A DNA stretch of 64,000 nucleotides from Rhynchospora pubera (Eukaryota; Streptophyta; Magnoliopsida; Poales; Cyperaceae): assembly GCA_028095005.1 (NCBI GenBank), contig CM051459.1, forward strand, positions 197,385,902-197,449,901. Direction: 5' to 3'. Under the pieces are notes generated by a model, which saw nothing but the letters and a program-made list of their open reading frames with translations, was not told the origin of the DNA and did not search any database. Below, in pieces: positions 23,119 to 32,921 of this stretch. The translations under genes were made by a program, and so were the position numbers. Positions within the stretch are counted from its first letter, which is position 1; every line of letters begins with the position of its first letter.

Positions 23119-25240
23119 ATGGCATCATCAAGTCAACCTACTCAACTTGAGGTCCCACCTCCATCAGCTTCTGTACCTATTATTAATACGGATACAATTG
23201 TTCCTGAGATTGACACTAGGTCTTTGAAGAAACAAAAGAAACTGACTTCTGAAGCTTGGAAATGGTTTGACAGAGAAGATGTGGAAAGGGTTGTAGATGG
23301 AAAGAAAGTAAAGGTGGTTGCAATGTGTAAAATTTGCAAAAGACTGTTTGATGGATCTAGCAAAGGAGGAACTACTCACTTGCTGAATCATATTAGATCT
23401 AAGCATGAGACACATAAAGGGCAGAAAGAGTTGAATGCAACAAGGGTTGGGGAGGAACAGAAGCTAGAGGCATTCATTTATGATGAAGGTGTGAGTAAGA
23501 AAAAGTTGGCGTTGGCCATAACAATGCATGAGTATCCATTTAGTATTGTGCAACATGAGTTCTTCGTGGACTTTGTTAAATCTCTCCGCCCCTCTTTTTC
23601 CATGAATTCTCGAGTTACATATAGAAGTGAGATATTAGAAATTTTTAAAGAGAAAAAGGATCAACTTTATTTTTTATTTGGGTCCCTTTCCTGTCGATTG
23701 AGTGCCACCATGGATCTCTGGACTTCAAGACATAATAAGAGTTATATGTGTATAACCGTGCATTTCATTGATGTTAGTTGGAATGTTCAAAAAAGAATCC
23801 TAAGGTTCAAGCTTTCAGACGGGAGGCATACGGGGCAAAATTTGGCTGAGGCGGTAATGATGAGCTTGTTTGATTGGAATGTTGATGGAAAAATGTTCTC
23901 TCTCACATTAGACAATGATAGTGCTAATGGCTTGTGTGTGATTGAGATGATCAGACGGTTAAATGACAATCAAGCACTTTGTTGTGGCGGAAGGTTCTTT
24001 CATGTGAGATGTGCAGCTCACATCATTAATTTAGTCGTGCAAGCTGGGATAAATGCAATAAAGCAAAGCATTGAGAATGTAAGAGGAGCTGTTAACAAAA
24101 TTAAAAACTCTCCGTTACTTGAGGAGGAGTTTAGAAGAAGGGCGACTGAGGTTGGTCTAGACTCTTCTAAAGTGCTATCTTCTGATGTTAGTACGTGGTG
24201 GAATTCGACCTATTTTATGCTAAGGGATGCTCTGTATTTCAGGAATGCATTTAAGAGGATGCATTCTGTTGATCCCACAAGGTTTGCTGATTTGCAATCA
24301 AATGAACCGTGGGATGAAGTAAGCGCATTGTGCAAATGTTTGCGCATCTTTCACTTAATTATTGAATTGTTTTCAGGTACATCATATCCTACCTCAAACT
24401 TGTTTTTCATAAAGTTCAGTGAAATTAAGTTGAAAATTGAAGGTTGGTGTAAGAGTAAAAATACAACAATTGCCAATATGGCTCTTGTTATGAAGATTAA
24501 GTTTGCCAAATACTGGGAGAAGACAAACATGATATTGGCAATAGCTTGTTTTCTAGACCCTCGATATAAAATGGGTATGATTGAATATTATTATCCAAGA
24601 TTCTATGGGGCTGGAGGGACCAAAGAAATTGAGGAGTTTAAGAAAGTTTTAATGGAGTTGCATAAAGAGTATGCATTGAAGGTTGAAAATAGTGACACTG
24701 GGAGACAAGTTAGTGGAGGCAGAGGTACTATTGTTGGTGATAATTCAGGTATGGGTGATGAAGATGATGAGGATGAGGAATCAGGATTTCACCAATATAT
24801 GTTGCAAAGGAGTCAGCCTACATCTCTGAAATCTGATTTGGATCATTATATGGAGAGACATACCATATCTCACCTTCAAGGTCAAGAATTTGATATACTT
24901 TCATGGTGGAAAACTGAAGGTCGAGATTACCCTATTTTAAGGAGAATTGCTTGTGATGTGTTGGCCATACCCATTACTACTGTTGCATCAGAGTCTGCTT
25001 TTAGCACAGGTGGTCGGGTAATTCGGCCACACCGAAGTAAATTGGATCCAGAGATTGTTGAAGCATTAATTTGCACACAAGATTGGGTTAGATCAGAGAG
25101 AAAATTAGGTGATGTTTTATTCATCAATTTTCTTTTATATATTTGGTTTCTTAAGAACTTACATTTGATTTTTTTTTATTTTAGGTGACGTGCCAACATT
25201 ATTAGATGTTCTGGAAGAATATGAGGGAACTTCTGTTTAG
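23119..25240 (+). CDS. hAT transposase (BED zinc finger, Ac/RICESLEEPER type)
   Basis: Exon 1 is 23119-25108 and exon 2 is 25185-25240, joined in frame across a 76-nt GT-AG intron (2046 nt, 681 aa). A leader intron 22559-23101 (donor CTG|GTAAGA, acceptor TTTCAG) probably precedes the start. Domains in order: BED zinc finger with C70, C73, H91 and H96; RNase-H-like core with an Asp at 199 in TMDLWTS, an Asp at 265 in LTLDNDSAN, and a Glu at 625 in SESAFS, which fit the three acidic catalytic positions of hAT enzymes; C-terminal hATC dimerisation segment from LSWWKTEG to about residue 655. An Asp/Glu-rich stretch lies before it. It cuts and pastes the element by binding the CGGAT-rich ends. No stop or frameshift was found. 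A domesticated host gene is unlikely because the element ends are intact. Confidence 0.93.
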
Positions 25241-25970
25241 TCAATGGCACAAGATGGGTCAACTTTAATACTAATAGAAGACTTCTGATTTGATGACTTA
25301 GACTTTATTAGATGTGATGATAATTATTTTGTTAGTAATATGATGCACTTTTTGGAAATAGCATCATGATTGATACATAGATCTATTTCAATTATATAGC
25401 ATCAGAATTGATAATTATTTTGTTTATGATGATATGATATGATTTGACTTGACTATATTGTTGGAATTCAGAATGTTTAAATGAATCTCGTTTGCTTTCA
25501 GTTTTAGTCCTTTTTTTTCCCTTTTGTTTGTAATCATTGTATTTCTATGTTGTTTTGAGCATGTTTTTTTGCTACAACTTAAACACCTAATATGTCATTC
25601 GGACCTGTTATAATTGACCATAGAATTCTCTTTCAAAATCATCATAATTTGACGAAGTGCGCTGCTGCCTGCTGGTCATGCACTCTTGACGAAGTAGTAG
25701 CATACGGCGAGTATATTGAATATCGTTATATTTAGCTATTGTAAATAAATTTAAAAAACTTAAAATGCAATTCGTATTCGGCAAAATGTATTCGTATTTG
25801 ACTCCGTATCCGATAATATCCGAACCGTATTCGTATTCGTTTAATATCCGAACCGTATCCGTATTCGAATGCATCCGTATTCGTATCCGTATTCGAAAAA
25901 AATATAGATGCGAATATGGAAAGACCAACATCCGATCCGTATCCGATCCGTTTTCATCCCTACCCACTAG

Positions 25971-27088
25971 AGTCGAAAAGTAGGGGAAATTGCTTTGCTC
26001 GCGCCACCATTTAGAGATTCACATCCATTTTTGACTAAAATATCCTTGGCAATTATATAAAAAATCCAGGTCCATTCAGGAATACAGAGGGTATTTCGAC
26101 CGGAGGAAAAAAAAATACGAGTGAATATAAAGACATGAGCAAAACAATTCCCAAAAGTACAGGAAATTGATTCATCAACGAGTTGTAATTTATTTTTTTG
26201 CCAAGCTCAGATCACCTTATTGAATTTGATAATTTTTAAATATTTGAACTTTTCAAATTTTTTTTTAATTTTCAGCTTGTTGTAACTTTTCAAAATTTGA
26301 CAATTTCGAATTTTTAGTTTTCAAGAATTTAAAATTTCGACAAGTTAAAAATCCGATTTTTTAAAAATTTGAAGAGAAATTTCGAATTTTTAGTTTTTTT
26401 TATTTTCAAAATTTGAAATTTGGATATCTGAATTTTTCAAAATTTGAAAATCCCTCCTCTTCTTAAACTATAAATTATAAATGCTGTATTAATTTTGGAC
26501 GCAAGCAACATTAAACATCAAGAAAAATTAATAAAATTTATTTATATATATTATTATTTTTTGTTTTAAGAAAAAAAATGTCCTTAGATTTTTTTTATCG
26601 AACATGTCAACAACTGTACACAAACTTGCTGAATATTTCAGCAGACCCTTTAATGTAAGAATTAAACCAAATATATTTTTATATTTCTGAATGTCAATAA
26701 TTTTCATATCTTTCTCGCGTGCCAAAAATCTGATCAACAGAGAGAAGCTATTAGCTACGTCAAAGTGAAAAGCCCACAAAACTCAGTTATATACTTGCAC
26801 GTGATACTTCATACTTGAACTTGACGACGATTCGGTGCCATTTGTTCTACAAAACCGAGTAAAACGAAACAAAACAAACCACTAGCGCAAAAACTGGGGG
26901 TCAAAACAACCCGCTCCACGAAAGCATACACCAATACAAACCACACCTAACTCCAACCTCAGAACAAAACCCTAATATCTTCCCATAAAGCGTCGCATTC
27001 GCATCGACCTCTCGTCTCCTCTCTACCCCACCAAAACCTTCGACCCCACCACAAGTCCAAGACAAAACAAAAACAAAAGTACAAAACC
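25971..27088. other. Intergenic; AT-rich tract and TCP upstream region
   Basis: At 26220-26460 the sequence is low-complexity, built of AAATTTGA/TTCAAAATT words. From about 26800 it becomes C- and A-rich (ACAAAACC-type), typical of a plant promoter or leader, just upstream of the TCP gene. No ORF was found. Confidence 0.5.
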
Positions 27089-27317
27089 CTTATAAAAGGG
27101 TCCGTATCCTCTGCTCACCTTTTAAGGTGAGCAGAGTGCCTACCTCTGATCCGAGCCGTTCGATCTAATTTCGACGGTTCAAATTTTTCGGGCCTTACAA
27201 TCTGGTTACATGCACGGGGCTCCCTTAACCGTTAAGATTAGATCTAACGGTTCAGATCAGAAGTGAGCAGAGTGCTCACCTTAAAATGTAGGCAGAGGAT
27301 GTGATTCCCTTATAAAA
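27089..27317 (+). promoter_or_regulatory. Duplicated TATA box flanking a MITE upstream of TCP
   Basis: CTTATAAAA occurs at 27089-27097 and again at 27309-27317 as the target duplication of the MITE. The proximal TATA lies only 15 bp before the start codon, too close to give a transcript that includes it if used in the usual way (about 30 bp). The distal one would give a leader of about 210 nt containing the MITE. Confidence 0.6.
27098..27308. mobile_element. Mutator-like MITE, 211 bp
   Basis: A 9-bp duplication CTTATAAAA flanks an element starting GG and ending CC. Its arms of about 54 bp share TCCTCTGC, TTTTAAGGTGAGCA and TCTGATC in inverted order. The interior (around GTTACATGCACGG) is shared with an element at about 41305-41480. 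Confidence 0.75.
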
Positions 27318-27331
27318 TCTCAAATCCAACC

Positions 27332-27796
27332 ATGTCTTCTTCAGATTTTGTTTTGTACGCTCCGATCGCTCTTGCTCCTTCTTCTTCTCAAATCCTACCT
27401 CCACCTGGCGCCGACGCAACCACCTCCCGCTCCGTCACGCGCCGCCGCCGCTCCACCACCTCCTCCTCCACCTCCGCCTCGAAGGATCGCCACACTAAAG
27501 TATGCGGCCGTGGTCGCCGTGTCCGCCTCCCTGCTATGGTCGCGGCGCGTCTCTTCCAACTGACGCGCGAACTCAACCATCGTACGGACGGAGAGACCAT
27601 TGAGTGGCTTCTCCGACAAGCCGAGCCCTCCATTGTGGCTGCCACTGGGTCCGGGATCAATCTGATGCAGGAGATGCCGCATGAGGTGCCGCCACAGCCG
27701 CATGCCTTCCTTCCGTACTTCACTTCCATGCTGATGCAACCAGGTCCAGCTATCACTGTGGCTGAGGAAGGGAATGATCGGGAGGTGGCGAATTGA
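27332..27796 (+). CDS. Class I (PCF) TCP transcription factor, intronless
   Basis: Plant-specific DNA-binding regulator of growth and development acting in the nucleus on GGNCCCAC-like sites. The 154-aa protein has a Ser/Pro/Arg-rich N-terminus, then the TCP domain at about residues 51-106: basic region KDRHTKVCGRGRRVR, helix I AARLFQLTRELNHRTDGETI, loop, and helix II EWLLRQAEPSIVAA followed by TGSG. The short basic region and the TGSG end mark class I. It is at the small end of the family, like TCP11 and TCP16 of Arabidopsis. Two changes stand out: the common class I Cys in the PALCAAR segment is Val here (PAMVAAR), and a Cys replaces the usual Asp/Asn in KVxGRGRR. The coding region is much more GC-rich than its surroundings, as is common for intronless TCP genes. 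The ATG at 27332 is the only start that keeps the basic region. Confidence 0.93.
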   Translation: MSSSDFVLYAPIALAPSSSQILPPPGADATTSRSVTRRRRSTTSSSTSASKDRHTKVCGRGRRVRLPAMVAARLFQLTRELNHRTDGETIEWLLRQAEPSIVAATGSGINLMQEMPHEVPPQPHAFLPYFTSMLMQPGPAITVAEEGNDREVAN

Positions 27797-27905
27797 AGCG
27801 GGGTGTAACATTAAAGGTTATCTTATTTTGGTTTTAGTTTCAGTATCACGTCTTAATTTTAGTGTTTTAAGAGAAGAGAGAGTAGTATGTTATAGATGAC
27901 TAGAC

Positions 27906-28076
27906 CAGTGGCGGATCTAGAAAAAATATTTAGGTGGGTCTGACAACCTCTGTTTAAGTTTTCAGCCCCACTTTTGAGTGCTCCAATGGCAGAAAAAATT
28001 AGCTGGGGCTAAAGGGGGGCTCCAAAGGCTCGACGGCGTGAGAGCCCCACCCGCCCCGGTGGTAGATCCGCCCCTG
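27906..28076. mobile_element. hAT MITE, 171 bp, downstream of TCP
   Basis: The termini CAGTGGCGGATCTAG and CAGGGGCGGATCTAC (from the right) are inverted. A perfect 8-bp duplication GACTAGAC flanks the element at 27898-27905 and 28077-28084. Same family as the copies at 61406 and 63168. Confidence 0.85.
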
Positions 28077-28258
28077 GACTAGACTGACTACAAATTGGAA
28101 TGAGATTAATGTTTCTAGGTTTTTGTTACTGGATACTACTTGTGTTAGAATATATACTAATTGTTCTAGGTTTCGAGATGTTGTTTGTGTTGCCCTTTTG
28201 ATTCCTCTTTTGCTTTGCAGTTGCTAGATCAACAGTTATCTATTAGGATTAGTTAATA

Positions 28259-28630
28259 GGGTGAGTTTGGATCATGTAAGAATAAAATTAGGATTAGTTA
28301 TTCGGAGTAAAAAATATTATTCTTAAACAATCAAGAATAAGCTTTTTGGGATCTAGAGTGTTATTTTTAAGTGTCCAATATCTGGATTAAATTTTTATTC
28401 TTAGAGTGTTTGGGTTTTAATCCGGATTAAAAAATGGTCCCAATCACTTCTTAATCCACATTAAGAAGATGATCCAAACACCCTAAGAATAAAAATTTAA
28501 TCTAGATGTTGGACCACTTAAAAATAACACTATAGATCCCAAAAAGCTTATTGTTGATCGTTTAAGAATAATATTTTTTACTCCAAATAACTAATCCTAA
28601 TTTTTTTCTTAGATGATCCAAAAGCACACT
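28259..28630. mobile_element. Near-perfect foldback element, 372 bp
   Basis: The left arm (28259-28400) and right arm (about 28485-28630) are inverted copies about 145 bp long with few mismatches. Ends are GGGTGAGTTTGGATCAT and AGTGTGCTTTTGGATCAT, flanked by ATA. The loop of about 80 bp contains its own shorter inverted repeat (AGTGTTTGG / CCAAACACCC). Transcription would give a long hairpin RNA. Confidence 0.75.
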
Positions 28631-28637
28631 ATAAATA

Positions 28638-28812
28638 GGTGTGTTTGTTATGGGTTGAATAAGCTTTATTCCGAATAAGACTTGTTCAACTCCTTATTAT
28701 AATTCTACCATATTGTTGGAACAAAAGTGAATGAGAGGAGATAGGAGAGAGGAGAGAGAAAACCTTATTCAATCCCTTATTCAAACTTATTCAAACTGGT
28801 GCCAAACACATT
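28638..28812. mobile_element. Probable MITE fragment
   Basis: GTGTGTTTGTTATGGGTTGAATAAG at the left pairs loosely with TTATTCAAACTGGTGCCAAACACA at the right. No clean target duplication could be fixed. Confidence 0.4.
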
Positions 28813-31793
28813 GTGGGATGAGCAAATAAACCTATTCTGATTATAATATGCAAACTCAAAGTTTGTCATTGCACACCATCCATTAAGAAAAAAATGATAA
28901 TGGAAATTTCTAATTTATTTATTTGACCCTGCATTATTATGTACATGGTTACTTGTAACTGAAATCCATACTGTTACATTGATTGTCCATATTAGATTCC
29001 TGGTTTTGCCTCTATATTGTGTAGTTTTGTTGTTGGATTCTAGGTTGCATTCCTGTTTTATGAGGGGCTACTGAATGCATTTTGTCTGTTTATCTGGACT
29101 ATTTAAGTTACATTTCTTTGTGATAGGCTCAACAAAAATAATTATTGTACTGATGGTTTGGGAATATGACTCAGCTTCTGTAATACATTTTCTTAATATT
29201 GATGCAACGGCTTCTGTCAAACCTTTTTGTTTGGTCAGGTTAACTGATCAGTATTTTTTTGTTAATAGTAATTGTTGTATATTTTTAGGGCTAATTAAGT
29301 GTGATTCTCAGTTATTTTCCTTCCTTTATATGGAGAATTTTATTGATTGGCCCTTCTTTCAGAGTCCTTAGCACCAACGCTCCCCCCCTACACCCCCCTC
29401 CCCCACCCCAACACAACCCTCAAATCCAAATTGCTGTTAGAGACCCAGCATATCTTAACTTACTGTTTTCTCTTGCCCTCTTATTTCAGTTAACTTTTTC
29501 CATGAGAATGCTATGTTATTATAATTATGTTATATATACGGATGTCCTGAATGTGGCAGCTTTCTCTCTCCAACTTACAACTTCCTGCCAAGGCATTCTT
29601 CTTTCCCTTATCTAGCAAATCCTCTTGTAATCACATGCAAGTTAAGTTACTATTCTCCTATAATGAACAACATATTTATGTCTAGTATCATGGGGATCTT
29701 GTTCTCATGAGTGAATTTGCACAAATGGAATTAATTTCTGATTCATCTAATTATGGGGTGATGATTTTGTTGAAACTCTCACGAGTTTTCCCCTGATGAA
29801 ATCAACACTGATGAGCTGATTTAGACAATCTTTATCTTTACTAGGCATTGTTCATTAATTCAGCACACTGAGAGTTTATGGCGAGACCATGGAATATGTT
29901 TATTTTTTATTGCGAATGTATGTTAAGTTTCTCTTTACGGGGAGAGCACGGCAATAAATAGGAAGAGGGGAAGTTAAAAGGTAACCAAGTCTGGATAAAA
30001 AGAAGTGTTGGTATTGATTTAAATTTAAATTATCTTCATGTTTCATCATGATTTCACTAGAAAAGCATATACAATTATTCCAACTTATTTACTTCGATGT
30101 TTGTATGTGCTTCATGTTATTGCCCTTTTCTCCGCTAGTTTCTAAGAGTACAAGTTATCTTTAGCATCTAGATGATGACAAGTAATTTGATTTGGTCCTT
30201 CCATTCATGAGGATAATGGATGATTCACTTCAATAAGTTATAAGAGAATGACATATTTTGATCTGTAGCTTTTGAAGAACTACTATTTTGCAAAGCGTTA
30301 TGAACTCCCATATTCTGACTTGATTAAATTATGAAATATGCATACTGGCTACTACCCTTTAGCATATTATTTTAGTTAAGCTCGATTGAAATTTTCCTGA
30401 AATTACTAGCAAATTAAGGTTCAAAAAGGTTGGTGGTGTGGAATATCTAATATGTAACCATTGGAGTATTTGGGGACTATATGAAGGGGTGAGAGATTCA
30501 GGTATCCTACAATGGTATTTTGTTAAAATGGTAGCAGTGATAAGGGTATTTGTTTCTGATAATTGAGTGGCAATCTGTGAAATTTCCCTTTTAGATATTC
30601 AGTCTATCATGGTTGTTGTTCCTTTGTCTTTATTTATTTTTAATAGTTAATTTATAGTTTGTTGATATACTACCATGTAGCTGCTATCCTTGAACTTTTG
30701 TAAGCTTATCATACTTTTCCTGTAATAATGTACTGGTATATGCTGGTGAATACAAACTGGTGAATATTAAAAAAAAAAAAAAAAGAATACAAACTTGAAT
30801 GGCTGTATCCAGCAATTCCTGTACCATTGTGCATTGGCGGTACAATTGCCGTCAGACCTGCCATTTGCACATACTAATGGGATTCTACTTGTTCTTGGCT
30901 CTCTATTGTTATTATTATCACTGTTACCACTTGGCATTTATTTATTTGGTCTGGCCAGGTTAACAATCTGCTGGAAGAGATTGCTTGTTATGTCTCATCA
31001 CAAACAAAAAAAACGATGGGAAAAAAAGGTGAGTTAAAAAAAAAATAAAATGACATCTATTTCTGTGGTTCAATAAATATTTTCTCCTTTTAAATACTCG
31101 AGTGATGGCAAATTGCATGCGTTAGAATGACCTAAATTTGCAATTAGAGCTAGAACTGGAGCATATACGACATTTGAATCCACGTCCTTTCTATTTATAA
31201 AGAGTGGGATCACCTGATAGGCTGATAACAGTATATGCGTGATGTGTATAGTGTAAATATCAAGTATTCAAAAGATGATGAAATGTTGATGCATGTTTTA
31301 CCATTTGTCAAGTAATTTGAATTTTTCATTGATTTGAAATTAACAGCTCTGATGACCTTAAACAATGATAAAATTATGGGGCAATTTTGTTTGTGCCACC
31401 TGAAATCTTCAAAATTGTGTTTTTGTCACTCTAGAGGGAATATTCCCTGGTATTTATACTAGAGTCACTCCAATTGTGCACCCGGGTTAATAATTAATCT
31501 TTGAATTTAATTTTTAGAATGACAATTTCTATTGATCTTAGGTTTTTCTCACATCACAGTGTTTATCCGCGATCTTCCTTTCTAATAAGTACTGTACGGC
31601 AGTGTGATTTTTTTGATTCTTCCAAAATTTTTAGAATTTTCAAACTTTAAATTAACGTTCTCAGACTTAATCAATTAAATATATGTTTCAAGTTTTGAAC
31701 TTTCTAAGGATTTGGAATAATCTCCCCCTTAAGTGCCTACCTAGAACACACAGAAATTTAGAAAGCCATAAATAGTATTAAGAAACAAATCTT
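28813..31793. other. Intergenic, no recognisable gene
   Basis: Long AT-rich stretch. Several 80-105-codon open frames (such as 29075-29371 and 30795-31037) show no domain or codon bias. A C-rich tract is at 29376-29415. The only structured item is the tiny poly(A) insertion at 30759. Confidence 0.5.
30759..30784 (+). mobile_element. Ultra-short poly(A) insertion with 11-bp target duplication
   Basis: Direct repeats GAATACAAACT (30748-30758 and 30785-30795) enclose GGTGAATATT followed by sixteen A. Same architecture as the insertion at 15359. Confidence 0.55.
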
Positions 31794-31805
31794 GCTCTGA
31801 TACCA
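31794..31805 (-). other. tRNA-Met primer-binding site of the viral copy
   Basis: The minus strand reads TGGTATCAGAGC, the 12-base complement of initiator tRNA-Met that starts minus-strand DNA synthesis in Caulimoviridae and marks nucleotide 1 of their genomes. Confidence 0.85.
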
Positions 31806-31973
31806 AAGTGGAAACGAACTGATCGACTTTGAAACTTCGGATTATAAGTAATGCTGGCTTCAAAGATTTTTATGGAATTGCAAGAGAAAGTTTTTACTGA
31901 TAGAATAAGATTACAAGAGAAGAAGTAAGACTTCAGAGTTTTTCTGTGTGTCTTGCAACTTCTGAATGACACT

Positions 31974-31984
31974 CTTTTATAGAG
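31974..31984 (-). promoter_or_regulatory. TATA box of the viral pregenomic RNA promoter
   Basis: The minus strand reads CTCTATAAAAG, downstream of the last viral ORF and about 170 nt before the primer-binding site. The position fits the pregenomic promoter. Repeats of GCGCACT-like words at about 32090-32220 upstream may be activating elements. Confidence 0.6.
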
Positions 31985-32344
31985 ACTCGAGTCTGGTATC
32001 TCAATAATGCATCGGGTGCTCATTGGGCTCCATCGTCATGCAATTAATTGGATTACCACATACTTTTGTCTCCCACTCAAATAAAAAGATGCGCACTGAC
32101 ACACCTAGTGCGATCTGAAAATGGAATAAAGGAAAGCACTACCTCAGTGCTGTCCAAAAGCAAAATAAAGAAAAGCGCACTACTTCAATAATGCGCCTAA
32201 AGATGCACCAAGTGGCGCACTAAAACACACCAGTACAATTATTACATACTGGCACTATTATAAAGATGCATTTTAGAAAAGAAAAGATGCCCACTAACAG
32301 ACCAAACAGGTTGGCACCGAAAGTAAGCATATTGTGCACACTAC

Positions 32345-32770
32345 CTAATAATTGATGCTCTGCTGGATTATTCGAAGCTTACTGTGAGCTTCAATCAACT
32401 TTTCGATATTATCGTTAATATGTTCGAGGGCATCCCTTGCCCAATTATCCTTGCTAGCATGTTGTTCAAGTCTGACCTTTTGCAAATTGCTCATGACTAG
32501 CAATTTTTCAAGCTCCATAAGAGACTTTTGAATTTGGACTTGGTGTAATTCCATGAGCCTTGTTCTCATTCCTCCCTCCATATTTAAAGTCGGCCTTGAA
32601 AACAATAAATCACAAGTGATTGTCTCATAGTCTTCTATTTCTTCTGTTTGGCCACATGACGCTCCCCAGCGAACAGCGTTGTTAAGCGCTATCCTGGAAT
32701 CTGGCCTAAGACTATAACGTGGAGATCCTTCATAGCTTCTAAAAATATGGGTTAAATATTCCAGCACCAT
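32345..32770 (-). CDS. Viral small ORF after the polyprotein (unknown, coiled coil)
   Basis: This 141-codon intact frame lies about 150 bp beyond the RNase H end on the viral strand. The position corresponds to ORF4 of tungroviruses, but I do not recognise the sequence. The C-terminal half is rich in Leu, Glu, Gln and Lys and likely helical. Its integrity contrasts with the broken polyprotein, though short frames survive by chance more often. Confidence 0.5.
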   Translation of the reverse strand: MVLEYLTHIFRSYEGSPRYSLRPDSRIALNNAVRWGASCGQTEEIEDYETITCDLLFSRPTLNMEGGMRTRLMELHQVQIQKSLMELEKLLVMSNLQKVRLEQHASKDNWARDALEHINDNIEKLIEAHSKLRIIQQSINY

Positions 32771-32921
32771 TTCTGCAAAAATATAAACAAACTGAAACTA
32801 TTAAACAAAAGACAGTTTTTCGTAGATTACTGCCAAAGATCAATGGTTTTCCGTAGATTACCATCAGACCTGAAAAAAAGAAACAAAATAATTAAACATT
32901 TGTTTGGATTTTAAAGGGGAA

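Larger units (their letters stand above)
22083..25962 (+). mobile_element. Intact Ac-like hAT transposon, 3880 bp
   Basis: The terminal inverted repeats TAGGGATGAAAACGGATC are 18 bp and perfect, and close to those of maize Ac (CAGGGATGAAA). The 8-bp target duplication CCCACTAG is perfect (22075-22082 and 25963-25970). Both subterminal regions (about 22085-22320 and 25765-25950) are packed with CGGAT/ATCCG words, the expected transposase-binding arrays. The interior encodes an uninterrupted transposase. Perfect ends, target site and frame argue for recent insertion and possible autonomy. Confidence 0.93.

Noticed and set aside
27348..27811. Overlapping open frames on both strands at the TCP gene
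   Set aside because: GC-rich shadow frames of the TCP coding sequence; only the frame starting at 27332 carries the TCP domain.
30795..31037. 80-codon frame with a Leu-rich hydrophobic stretch
   Set aside because: No recognisable family. It begins at the target repeat of a poly(A) insertion and shows no splice or promoter signals.
31794..31805. LTR retrotransposon as the source of the primer-binding site
   Set aside because: No LTR pair or integrase; domain order with movement and coat protein fits Caulimoviridae.
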